A stretch of 36,920 nt of DNA, from contig JBAXFU010000023.1 in the NCBI GenBank assembly GCA_037139735.1, forward strand, positions 1 through 36,920, read 5' to 3'. The stretch is from UBA2402 sp037139735. Its GTDB lineage: Bacteria > Planctomycetota > Phycisphaerae > Phycisphaerales > UBA1924. The notes under the pieces are model-generated. The model did no database searches. It saw nothing but the letters and a program-made list of their open reading frames with translations, and was not told the DNA's origin. The translations under genes and the position numbers were made by a program. Positions 1 to 7,118 of this stretch are shown here, one piece after another (position 1 is the stretch's first letter; the number at the start of each line of letters is the position of its first letter).

Positions 1-62
1 ATTCTTGCCCCGCCGGCTCTCACTCGCGATGGCTCAGATTTTTCAGGGCAGGTCAATTGCGC

Positions 63-1682
63 TCAGGGTGCCTTGAACGGCGTCGCCGAGAGTTCGCACC
101 CCGGGTTGCGCGAGGTGAAGTGGCGGACGCCCCATTCGTCGGTGAAGAGGACGAGGGGGCGGCCGCGATCGTCGTAGGCGAGGCGGGCTCCGTCGGGCAC
201 GTCGGGCCAGGGGAAGTCGGTGTCGTCGCCGCGGACGGGGGGCTTTTCGCCCGGGCGTCGCCACCACCGGGCGATCGACCAGGGCATGCGCTCGAGCCGC
301 GACTCGGCGTTGTATTCCGACTGCAGTCGGTACTGCACGACCTCGAACTGCAGCGGGCCCACGGCGGCGAGCAGGGCGACCTTCTGGGCTCCGCCCACGG
401 GCTCGAAGCGTCGCACCACGCCCTCGCGGAGGAGCTGCTCGAGGCCGAGCGTGAACTTCTTGGCGTTGCCGGGCTGCGGATTGTGCAGGTAGGCGAAGCA
501 CTCGGCCGTGAAGTCGGGAATCTCGTCGAAGACGATCGTGCGGTCGTCGGTGAGGGTGTCGCCGATGCCGAAGAGGTCGTTGCCCACCAGGCCCACGACG
601 TCGCCGGCCACGGCCTCGTCGACGGTCTCGCGCTGGTTGCCGAAGAGTTTCTGGGCGTTGCCCAGCCGCACGCGACGGCCGCTCTGGGCGTGCACGGCGA
701 ACATGTCGCGCTCGAAGCGGCCCGAGACGATCCGCACGAAGGCCACGCGGTCGCGGTGGCGGGGGTCCATGTTGGCCTGGATCTTGAAGACGAACCCGCT
801 GAAGCGGGCGTCGTCGGGGGCGATGGCGCCCGCGGCGGACTGGCGCGGGGTGGGGGGGCTGGCGTGCAGCAGGAACGAGTCGAGCAGCAGCTTGACGCCG
901 AAGTTGTTCATCGCGCTACCGAAGAAGACCGGCGTGGTGTGGCCCGCCAGCACCTCGGCCGGGTCGAAGGCCGCGCCGGCCCCGTCGAGCATGCGGATCT
1001 CGTCGAGACTCTCGTGCTGCTCGGGGGCCTCGAGGATCGACGTCAGGCCCGGGTCGTCAAGGCCCAGCACCTGCACCGGCGCGGCCTGCGCGCCGCGGCT
1101 GGTCCGCTGGAAGAGGTGCACGCGGCGCTCCAGCCGGTCGTAGACGCCCTTGAACGTCGGACCGGTGCCGATGGGCCAGTTCACCGGAAAGGCCTGGATG
1201 CCCAGCACCTTCTCGAGCTCGTCGATCAGGTCGAGCGGCGGCCGCGTGGGCCGGTCGCACTTGTTCATGAACGTGAAGATCGGCACCCCGCGGCGGCGAC
1301 AGACCTCGAAGAGCTTGCGGGTCTGCGGCTCGACGCCCTTGCCCGCGTCGATCACCATCACCGCCGCGTCCACCGCCGTCAGCACCCGGTAGGTGTCCTC
1401 CGAGAAGTCCTTGTGGCCCGGGGTGTCGAGCAGGTTGACGCGACAGCCGCCGTACTCGAACTGCAGGAGGGTCGAGCTGATCGAGATGCCGCGTTGACGC
1501 TCGAGCTCCATCCAGTCCGACGCGGTGGAGCGCTGGTCCTTGCGTGCCGTCACCGAGCCGGCGAGGTCGATCGCGCCGCCGTAGAGGAGCAGCTTCTCGG
1601 TCAGCGTCGTCTTGCCCGCGTCGGGGTGCGAGATGATCGCGAAGGTGCGGCGGGTGCTGATGGCGTCGGCCAGAGTGGGCAT
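63..1682 (-). CDS. prfC: Peptide chain release factor 3 (RF3)
   Basis: This is a translational GTPase that recycles RF1/RF2 from the ribosome after peptide release; it acts in the cytoplasm. The 539-residue length is normal for RF3 (about 530). The N-terminus has a P-loop reading HPDAGKTTLTEKLL near residues 18-31, followed by DTPGHKDFSEDTYR (G3) and NKCD (G4). The stretch FPVNWPIGTGPTFKGVYDR is typical of RF3 and not of EF-G, which is its closest confounder. EF-G domains IV and V are absent, as expected. The start at MPTLADAISTRRTFAIISHP places the P-loop at the usual distance. No Shine-Dalgarno sequence precedes it; a TACCCT hexamer lies 10 bases upstream. The gene lies downstream of the secretion ATPase gene on the same strand, 37 bases away, with no obvious functional link. 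Confidence is high. Confidence 0.96.
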   Translation of the reverse strand: MPTLADAISTRRTFAIISHPDAGKTTLTEKLLLYGGAIDLAGSVTARKDQRSTASDWMELERQRGISISSTLLQFEYGGCRVNLLDTPGHKDFSEDTYRVLTAVDAAVMVIDAGKGVEPQTRKLFEVCRRRGVPIFTFMNKCDRPTRPPLDLIDELEKVLGIQAFPVNWPIGTGPTFKGVYDRLERRVHLFQRTSRGAQAAPVQVLGLDDPGLTSILEAPEQHESLDEIRMLDGAGAAFDPAEVLAGHTTPVFFGSAMNNFGVKLLLDSFLLHASPPTPRQSAAGAIAPDDARFSGFVFKIQANMDPRHRDRVAFVRIVSGRFERDMFAVHAQSGRRVRLGNAQKLFGNQRETVDEAVAGDVVGLVGNDLFGIGDTLTDDRTIVFDEIPDFTAECFAYLHNPQPGNAKKFTLGLEQLLREGVVRRFEPVGGAQKVALLAAVGPLQFEVVQYRLQSEYNAESRLERMPWSIARWWRRPGEKPPVRGDDTDFPWPDVPDGARLAYDDRGRPLVLFTDEWGVRHFTSRNPGCELSATPFKAP

Positions 1683-1692
1683 GAGGGACCTG

Positions 1693-1698
1693 AGGGTA
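1693..1698 (-). promoter_or_regulatory. Candidate -10 hexamer TACCCT for prfC
   Basis: TACCCT on the minus strand ends 10 bases before the prfC ATG, in the short gap after the secretion ATPase gene. There is no Shine-Dalgarno sequence. The placement predicts a leader of only a few bases. No convincing -35 box is seen, so this is inferred from the same arrangement at several other genes in the window. Confidence 0.35.
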
Positions 1699-1719
1699 GG
1701 GGCCGGACGAGGGGCCGGG

Positions 1720-3384
1720 TCAGGTCATGCTCGCCACGCGCTCGACTTCGTCGAGACTCGTCACGCCCTCGGCCACCAGCCGCCAGCCGAACTGCTGGAG
1801 CGTGGTGAAGAGGCCCTGCTCGATGATCCGCTTCATGCCGGTGATCGACGGATTGGAGAGGACCATGTCGCGCAGCTCGTCGTTGAAGTCGAGCAGCTCG
1901 AAGATGGCGCGGCGGCCCCGGAAGCCCGTCCGCAGGCAGCGGCTGCACCCGGTGGCGGCGAAGGTGTGCGTCTTGCCCATGAGGTGCTTGCCCACGCGCG
2001 TGGCCACGCCGGGGGGCACGGGGTGGGGCTGCTTGCAGGTGGGGCAGAGCACCCGCACGAGACGCTGGGCCAGCACGAGGTTGAGCGAGTTGGCGACCAG
2101 GTACGGCTCGACGTTGAGGTCGAGCAGGCGGAAGATGGCGACGATCGATTCCTTGGCGTGCACGGAGGAGAAGACCAGGTGCCCGGTCATCGCCGCCTGC
2201 ATCGCCGTGCGGGCGGTCTCCTGATCGCGGATCTCGCCCACCAGGATGACGTCGGGGTCTTGCCGCAGCACGCTGCGGAGCATGGTGCCGAAGGTGTTGC
2301 CCTTGTGCTCGTCGATGGGGATCTGCGTGACGTGCTCGACCTGGTACTCGACGGGGTCCTCGATGGTGATGACATTGCGGCTGACGCGATCGATCGAGCG
2401 CAGGCAGTTGTAGAGGGTGGTGGTCTTGCCGCTGCCGGTGGGGCCGCACGTCAGGATCAGGCCCGAGTCCTGCTCGCAGACCTTGCGGAGCCTCTCCTCC
2501 ATGTAGCCCGCGAGGCCCAGATCGCCGACCGAGCCCGGCGAGCCCCGCTGGTCGAGGATGCGGAGCACGAGTTTCTGGCCGTGCATCGAGGGCGTGAAGC
2601 TCACGCGGTACTCGACGCGGCGGTCGGGGAAGACGCACGAGAAGTGGCCGTCCTGCACGGCGTCGCGGCCTGCCACGTGCATGTGGCAGGCGGCTTTCAC
2701 CACGCCCACCAGGAGGTCGCCCACGCGACGGGGCGTCTCGCAGATCGAGACCATGTCGCCGTCGACGCGCATGCGGATGTTGCTGCGGTCGGGCTTGGGC
2801 TCGACGTGGATGTCGGTCGCCCGCGACTTGCTGCCCAGTTGCAGGAGCAGCCGCAGGGCGTTGGGGCCGTCAGAGGTGCCCGAGAGGACGTCGGTGGGGT
2901 TGCCGTTGGCGTCGATGATCGCCACGCCCTCGGGCGGGCAGCGGGGGGGCAGTTCCTCGAGCATGCTCGAGAGCTCGAACATCCACGAGAGCTCGCCGCT
3001 GTTCATCGTGGCGGCGGCCATGCGTTCGGTTTCAGCCGCGGCGGCCGCGAAGGAGGCCGCCAACGCGCTCTCGCCGCGGTCGGGCGTCCGCGGCCCCTCG
3101 ACGAGGAACTCGTGCGAGCCGACCTTGACCACGTCGCCGGCCTTGAGGGCGATCGACTCCACGCGGACGTCGTTGACCTTGGTGCCGTTGCGGGAGCCAA
3201 GGTCCTTGAGCAGCAGTCGTCCGGCCGGGTCGGCCTCGATGCAGCAGTGGAGGCGGCTGGCCCGTTCGTCGATCAGCGGGATGGTGTTGTCGGGCCCGCG
3301 TCCGATGGTGATGCGACCCTGCCCCAGGGGCACCGGCTTGGAACTGCCGCGGATGGGCGTGAGCGTGTAGGCGTCGGGCGGCAT
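1720..3384 (-). CDS. GspE/PilB-family secretion ATPase with N-terminal FHA domain
   Basis: This is a hexameric ATPase that powers type II secretion or type IV pilus assembly at the cytoplasmic face of the inner membrane. Residues about 20-95 are a clear FHA domain (GRITIGRGPDN, SRLH, LKDLGSRNGTKVN), a phosphothreonine-binding fold, sitting where GspE/PilB usually has its N1/N2 region. The catalytic part follows: Walker A GPTGSGKTTT at 314-323, Asp box ITIEDPVEY, Walker B DVILVGEIRD at 378-387, His box TGHLVFSSVHA at 400-410, and a zinc tetracysteine (C447, C450, C480, C483). The last is typical of GspE/PilB and absent from PilT. I chose MPPDAYTL as the start because the next upstream ATG overlaps a -10-like TATCAT. 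The secretin and a pseudopilin are encoded elsewhere in this window. Whether it serves secretion or pili cannot be told from sequence. Confidence 0.93.
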   Translation of the reverse strand: MPPDAYTLTPIRGSSKPVPLGQGRITIGRGPDNTIPLIDERASRLHCCIEADPAGRLLLKDLGSRNGTKVNDVRVESIALKAGDVVKVGSHEFLVEGPRTPDRGESALAASFAAAAAETERMAAATMNSGELSWMFELSSMLEELPPRCPPEGVAIIDANGNPTDVLSGTSDGPNALRLLLQLGSKSRATDIHVEPKPDRSNIRMRVDGDMVSICETPRRVGDLLVGVVKAACHMHVAGRDAVQDGHFSCVFPDRRVEYRVSFTPSMHGQKLVLRILDQRGSPGSVGDLGLAGYMEERLRKVCEQDSGLILTCGPTGSGKTTTLYNCLRSIDRVSRNVITIEDPVEYQVEHVTQIPIDEHKGNTFGTMLRSVLRQDPDVILVGEIRDQETARTAMQAAMTGHLVFSSVHAKESIVAIFRLLDLNVEPYLVANSLNLVLAQRLVRVLCPTCKQPHPVPPGVATRVGKHLMGKTHTFAATGCSRCLRTGFRGRRAIFELLDFNDELRDMVLSNPSITGMKRIIEQGLFTTLQQFGWRLVAEGVTSLDEVERVASMT

Positions 3385-3406
3385 GGCGTGATGGGTTCGG
3401 GAAGGC

Positions 3407-3412
3407 ATGATA
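3407..3412 (-). promoter_or_regulatory. Candidate -10 hexamer TATCAT for the FHA-GspE gene
   Basis: TATCAT on the minus strand lies 22 bases before the chosen ATG at 3384. An in-frame upstream ATG overlaps the hexamer itself, so it could not be a start if transcription begins downstream of this box. No good -35 is visible. Confidence 0.3.
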
Positions 3413-3493
3413 CGCCCTCGCCCGGTGGCTCTCAGCCCTTGCGTTCGTCCTTCCATCCGGGCCTCCATTCGGCCTTGCCGCGGGCCCAGTTCC

Positions 3494-3499
3494 TACACT
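3494..3499 (+). promoter_or_regulatory. Candidate -10 hexamer TACACT for serS
   Basis: TACACT ends 9 bases before the serS ATG at 3509. There is no Shine-Dalgarno sequence between them, and the predicted transcript would start within a few bases of the start codon. No clear -35 box is seen. Confidence 0.4.
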
Positions 3500-3508
3500 G
3501 GCTTCCCC

Positions 3509-4951
3509 ATGATCGACCTCAAGCACCTTCGCGAGCAACCCCAGCGGTACAAGGACGGCTGCGCCAAGAAGCGGATCAACGCCGACATCGATCGGCTGCT
3601 CCAACTCGACGAGCAGCGTCGCGCCCTCCTGACCGCCGTGGAGGCGCGGCGGGCCGAGCAGAACCGCATCGCCAAGGAGAGCGGCCCCCTCATCGGCAAG
3701 CTGGCCGGCGCGATCAAGAAGGCCTCGCCCGAGGAGGCGGCCAAGCTGCAGGCCGAGCTCGACGAGCTCAAGTCGCGCCCGGCCGCCCTCAAGGCGCAGA
3801 TCACCGAGATGGAAGGCCAGCTCGCCGCCGTCGAGCCCGAGCTGAACGCGATTCTGCTGCAGGTGCCCCTGCCGCCCGACGACGACGTGCCGGTGGGCTC
3901 CTCGAGCGACGACAACAAGGAGCTCAAGCGTTGGAACCCCGCGTGGTTCGACGTCTCCAAGAGCTTCGAGGCCAACAAGGGCTTCAAGCCCAAGACCCAC
4001 ATCGAACTCGTCCGCGACCTGGGCCTGGCCGACTTCGAACGCGGCGTGAAGATGGCCGGCACCCGCAGCTACGTCCTGACGGGCGACGGCATGCGGCTGC
4101 ACCAGGCCGTGCTCCGCTACGCCATGGATCACATGATCGATCGGCAGGGCTTCAAGCCCATGTCGGTGCCGGTGCTGGTTCGTGAGGAGGCCATGGTGGG
4201 CACTGGCTTCTTCCCGGCCGGGCGGGAGCAGGCGTACCACATCGCCGAGTCGCAGCGTCTCGCCGCCGACGACCCTTCGGGCTCAGGGGCGAAGGGGTAT
4301 GACCTCTTCCTCACGGGCACGGGCGAGGTGGGGCTCATGGGCCTTCACCAGGGCGAGATTCTGGATGAGGCCTCGCTGCCTCGGTGTTATGTGACCGTGA
4401 GCACGTGCTTCCGTCGCGAGGCGGGGGCGGCGGGCAAGGACACCGCGGGCCTCTACCGCATTCACCAGTTCGACAAGGTGGAGCAGGTGGTGATCTGCCG
4501 CGCCGACGAGGCCGAGAGCCGGGCGTGGCACCGGAAGATGATCGGGTACGTCGAGGCGATCCTGCAGGGGCTGGAGATTCCCTATCGCCTGCTCCAGTGC
4601 TGCACGGGCGACCTTGGCCCCAAGAACGCCGACATGGTTGACATCGAGAGCTGGATGCCCGGCCGAGGCGAGCTCGACGGCGACGGCCGGCCCCGCGGGG
4701 CGTACGGCGAGACGCACTCGGCCAGCCGCCTGTACGACTTCCAGTGCCGCCGCCTGAACATGCGGTATCGGGCGGGCGGCGAGGGGGCGGGCAAGGGCGA
4801 GACGACGTTCTGCCACTCGCTCAACAACACCGTCCTGGCCAGCCCTCGCTTCCTGGTGCCCCTGCTCGAGATGTACCAGAATGCCGACGGCTCGGTGACC
4901 ATTCCGGCGGCCCTTCGGCCGTACATGGGCGGCAAGGACCGCATCGGCTGA
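3509..4951 (+). CDS. serS: Seryl-tRNA synthetase
   Basis: This class II synthetase charges tRNA-Ser in the cytoplasm. The 480-residue product starts MIDLKHLREQPQRYKDG, the canonical SerRS N-terminus. A long charged coiled-coil arm follows (about residues 30-110) that contacts the long variable arm of tRNA-Ser. Class II motif 2 is present as CFRREAGAAGKDTAGLYR and motif 3 as the NTVLASPRFLVPLLE region with the NADGSVTIPAALRPY tail. The open frame extends 34 codons upstream, but that extension is arginine/proline-rich and matches nothing in SerRS, so the internal ATG was chosen. A small insertion (SQRLAADDPSGSGAKG) lies just after the HIAES segment. A tRNA-Ser(GCU) gene, one of its substrates, sits at 16.3 kb. 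Confidence 0.97.
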   Translation: MIDLKHLREQPQRYKDGCAKKRINADIDRLLQLDEQRRALLTAVEARRAEQNRIAKESGPLIGKLAGAIKKASPEEAAKLQAELDELKSRPAALKAQITEMEGQLAAVEPELNAILLQVPLPPDDDVPVGSSSDDNKELKRWNPAWFDVSKSFEANKGFKPKTHIELVRDLGLADFERGVKMAGTRSYVLTGDGMRLHQAVLRYAMDHMIDRQGFKPMSVPVLVREEAMVGTGFFPAGREQAYHIAESQRLAADDPSGSGAKGYDLFLTGTGEVGLMGLHQGEILDEASLPRCYVTVSTCFRREAGAAGKDTAGLYRIHQFDKVEQVVICRADEAESRAWHRKMIGYVEAILQGLEIPYRLLQCCTGDLGPKNADMVDIESWMPGRGELDGDGRPRGAYGETHSASRLYDFQCRRLNMRYRAGGEGAGKGETTFCHSLNNTVLASPRFLVPLLEMYQNADGSVTIPAALRPYMGGKDRIG

Positions 4952-4968
4952 GACGCTGGGGCCCTCGC

Positions 4969-4974
4969 TAGACT
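4969..4974 (+). promoter_or_regulatory. Candidate -10 hexamer TAGACT for the cinA-like gene
   Basis: TAGACT is followed by six bases and then the ATG at 4981. With the usual 6-7 base distance from -10 to transcription start, the mRNA would begin at or next to the A of the start codon. No Shine-Dalgarno is present. This is one of the clearest leaderless-type arrangements here. Confidence 0.45.
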
Positions 4975-4980
4975 CTGGGC

Positions 4981-6276
4981 ATGCATCAGCGGACCGCAGG
5001 GATCTTGTCCGTGGGGGACGAGTTGATACTCGGCCAGACGCTCGACACCAACAGTCGCTGGTTGGCGCAGCGGCTGGTCGATGCGGGGATCATGCCGCAC
5101 ATCCATGTGACCGTCCCGGACACGCTCGAGGCTCAGCGCGACACGCTGCGGTCGCTCGCATCGCGCGTCGACGTGGTGGTGTGCAGCGGCGGGCTTGGGC
5201 CCACGGCCGACGACCTGACGCGCGAGGCGTTGGCGGGCGCGATGGGGACGAGCCTTGAGCTCGATCCCGTCTCGCTCTCGCAGGTCGAGGCGTGGTTCGT
5301 CTCGCGCGGGCGGCAGATGGCGTCCATCAACCGCGTGCAGGCGATGATTCCTGGAGGGGCCCGCGCCATTCCCAATCTCAACGGCACCGCGCCGGGCATT
5401 CACGGCGCGGTGGGCGGGTGCGAGGTCTTCTGTCTGCCGGGGCCGCCCCGGGAGATGATGCCGATGTTCGAGTCGCACGTCCTGCCTCGACTTCGGCCCG
5501 ACCCTGCCGCGGCGATCACCACCCGCACCGTCCACACCTTCGGCATCGGCGAGAGCGACTTGGCCCAGCGGCTGGGCGACCTGATGAATCGCGATGCGAG
5601 GCCCACGGTGGGCACGACCGCGAGCGGGGGCGTGGTGTCGATTCGCATTCGCCTGCAGGGCGAGGCCGCCAGCGAGGAGTCGGCGCGAGTGCTGCACGAG
5701 TGCGAATCTCGCGCGAGGGCGGCGGCCGGCGTGTACGCCTTCGGCTCGGGCGACGAGACGATTGCTTCCTGCATCGTGCGGCTGCTGCAGGAGACGGGCT
5801 CGACGGTGGGCACGGTCGAGAGTTGCACCGGGGGCGGGCTGGGGGCGATCCTGACGCAGGTGGCGGGTTCGTCGATGGTCTATGCCGGGGGCTTCACGAC
5901 CTATTCCAATGAACTCAAGACGCGTCTGGCGGGCGTGCCGGAGTCGATGTTCGCGACTGGCGGGCCCGGCGCGGTGAGCGGGGCCTGTGCGTTGGCGTTG
6001 GCGCGAGGTGGCGTGGAGCGACTCGGCGTGCACCACGCCCTGGCGATCACCGGCGTGGCCGGCCCCGGCGGGGGGAGCAAGGAGAAGCCCGTCGGCACGG
6101 TCTGGATCTCGCGGGCGAGTCGCGACGGCACGAGCGACACGCGGCGGTTCCTCTTCAGCGGCGATCGTGCATTCATTCGCGACCTCGCGGCCAAGTCCGC
6201 GCTGGCGATGATGCGGCTGCGGCTGGTCGGCGCCGAGGCGCCGCTGCTTCGCGAGGCGGAACGATTCACGCCGTGA
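4981..6276 (+). CDS. cinA: CinA family protein (putative NMN amidohydrolase/ADP-ribose pyrophosphatase)
   Basis: This is a full-length two-domain CinA (431 residues; the family is usually 400-430). The N-terminal MoeA/MogA-like domain reads AGILSVGDELILGQTLDTNS, then VVVCSGGLGPTADDLTREALA and CLPGPPREMMPMFESHVLP. The C-terminal PncC-type amidase domain contains GTVESCTGGGLGAILTQVAG, where the Ser of ESCTGG is the family nucleophile, and ITGVAGPGGGSKEKPVGTVW. In characterised members these domains recycle pyridine nucleotides: the C-terminal domain hydrolyses NMN to NaMN and the N-terminal domain cleaves ADP-ribose. It ends 6 bases from the convergent coaX gene. The start ATG follows a TAGACT box with no room for a Shine-Dalgarno sequence. 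The competence role suggested by the old name is not supported here. Confidence 0.94.
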   Translation: MHQRTAGILSVGDELILGQTLDTNSRWLAQRLVDAGIMPHIHVTVPDTLEAQRDTLRSLASRVDVVVCSGGLGPTADDLTREALAGAMGTSLELDPVSLSQVEAWFVSRGRQMASINRVQAMIPGGARAIPNLNGTAPGIHGAVGGCEVFCLPGPPREMMPMFESHVLPRLRPDPAAAITTRTVHTFGIGESDLAQRLGDLMNRDARPTVGTTASGGVVSIRIRLQGEAASEESARVLHECESRARAAAGVYAFGSGDETIASCIVRLLQETGSTVGTVESCTGGGLGAILTQVAGSSMVYAGGFTTYSNELKTRLAGVPESMFATGGPGAVSGACALALARGGVERLGVHHALAITGVAGPGGGSKEKPVGTVWISRASRDGTSDTRRFLFSGDRAFIRDLAAKSALAMMRLRLVGAEAPLLREAERFTP

Positions 6277-6282
6277 GATGCG

Positions 6283-7083
6283 TCAGTCGTTGACGGCGTC
6301 TTCCTCGTCTTGCACTTCGTCGTGGGCCTTGCAGGCCTCGAGGATGCCGATGAGTTGCAGGTCGGGCACCACGTGTTCCACGAGTTCGTCGCGTTCGAAG
6401 AGGGCGGCCGCGTCGCCGCCGGTGGCGATGATCTGGGGGTACGCCTCATACGCCTCCGCGTAGGCGTTGATGAGGTGGTGCACCATGCCCACCGCCGCGG
6501 CGGTGACGCCCAGGTGCATCGCGTGCGTCGTGTCCTTGCCGAAGGCGCCTTGGGCGGGGTCGGGGGGCGTGTACGTCAAGGCGGGCAACGCGGCGGTGCC
6601 CGCGTGCATGCTTCGGAGCATCATGTTGACGCCCGGGGCGATGGCCCCGCCCTGGAACGTGCCTTCGCCATCGACGAAGTCGACGGTGATGGCCGTGCCC
6701 GCGTCGACGACGATGCACGCCTGCTTGGCGCGTCGCCACGCGGCGAAGGCGCACAGGATGCGGTCTTGCCCCAGCGTGGTGGCGTCGTCCAAGGCGTGAT
6801 TCATGGGCACCAGCACGTCCTTGCCGATGCGGAGCACCGGGCCGTGTCCGGCGTCCTCGATGGCCCTGGCGATGGCCTCGGCGCGAGGGGCGTTGACGCT
6901 CGACATGACCACCGGCAGGCCGTGGCGTTCGGCCGTCCACTCGGCGGCGGCTTGGGCGGCCGCCGCGGCGTCGTCGCTGGCGATGGTTCGGGTCGACGAG
7001 AGGTCGCCATCGATGAAGAGGCCCATGCGGGTCCGGGTATTGCCCACGGCGATGGCGAGCAGGTGCGTCGAGTCGCTGGTCAT
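6283..7083 (-). CDS. coaX: Type III pantothenate kinase
   Basis: Phosphorylates pantothenate in the first committed step of coenzyme A synthesis. The 266-residue length fits CoaX. Motifs seen are LLAIAVGNTRTRMGLF at the N-terminus, LGQDRILCAFAA carrying the catalytic Asp of GxDR, VVDAGTAITVDFVDG, and GTFQGGAIAPGVNMMLRSM. One departure stands out: the family usually has an acidic residue in the first phosphate motif (DxGNT), and here residue 12 is Ala (AVGNT). The rest of the active site looks intact, so I still expect a functional kinase. The gene is divergent from the dockerin-protein gene; their start codons are 35 bases apart and share a palindromic promoter region. It converges on the cinA-like gene. 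Confidence 0.93.
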   Translation of the reverse strand: MTSDSTHLLAIAVGNTRTRMGLFIDGDLSSTRTIASDDAAAAAQAAAEWTAERHGLPVVMSSVNAPRAEAIARAIEDAGHGPVLRIGKDVLVPMNHALDDATTLGQDRILCAFAAWRRAKQACIVVDAGTAITVDFVDGEGTFQGGAIAPGVNMMLRSMHAGTAALPALTYTPPDPAQGAFGKDTTHAMHLGVTAAAVGMVHHLINAYAEAYEAYPQIIATGGDAAALFERDELVEHVVPDLQLIGILEACKAHDEVQDEEDAVND

Positions 7084-7089
7084 GGGGGC

Positions 7090-7095
7090 AGGGTA
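7090..7095 (-). promoter_or_regulatory. Candidate -10 hexamer TACCCT for coaX
   Basis: On the minus strand TACCCT is followed by six bases (all C/G) and then the coaX ATG. There is no Shine-Dalgarno sequence, so a leaderless or near-leaderless mRNA is predicted. The hexamer overlaps the left half of the inverted repeat at 7092-7109. Confidence 0.4.
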
Positions 7096-7109
7096 GGGAC
7101 GACCCTACC
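7092..7109. repeat. Palindrome in the coaX / dockerin-protein divergent promoter
   Basis: GGTAGGG at 7092-7098 and its exact reverse complement CCCTACC at 7103-7109 are separated by four bases. The two -10-like hexamers of the divergent genes lie on its two arms. It could be an operator for a dimeric regulator, or simply the by-product of two mirrored -10 boxes. Confidence 0.5.
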
Positions 7110-7111
7110 AT
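7106..7111 (+). promoter_or_regulatory. Candidate -10 hexamer TACCAT for the secreted dockerin protein
   Basis: TACCAT is followed by seven bases and then the ATG at 7119, with no Shine-Dalgarno sequence. This mirrors the arrangement of the divergent coaX gene. Confidence 0.4.
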
Positions 7112-7118
7112 CTGCACC

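Noticed and set aside
1..62. Left-edge bases as part of another gene
   Set aside because: No frame with recognisable coding character was found in this short stretch; it is simply the sequence downstream of prfC.
57..1808. A 583-codon open frame antisense to prfC
   Set aside because: It mirrors the codon structure of the GC-rich prfC gene and reads as Arg/Val/Gly/Glu/His-rich low-complexity protein with no motif. The opposite strand is an unmistakable RF3.
1612..4185. An 857-codon plus-strand open frame across the secretion ATPase and into serS
   Set aside because: It is antisense to the Walker motifs of the ATPase and out of frame in serS; it has no recognisable domain.
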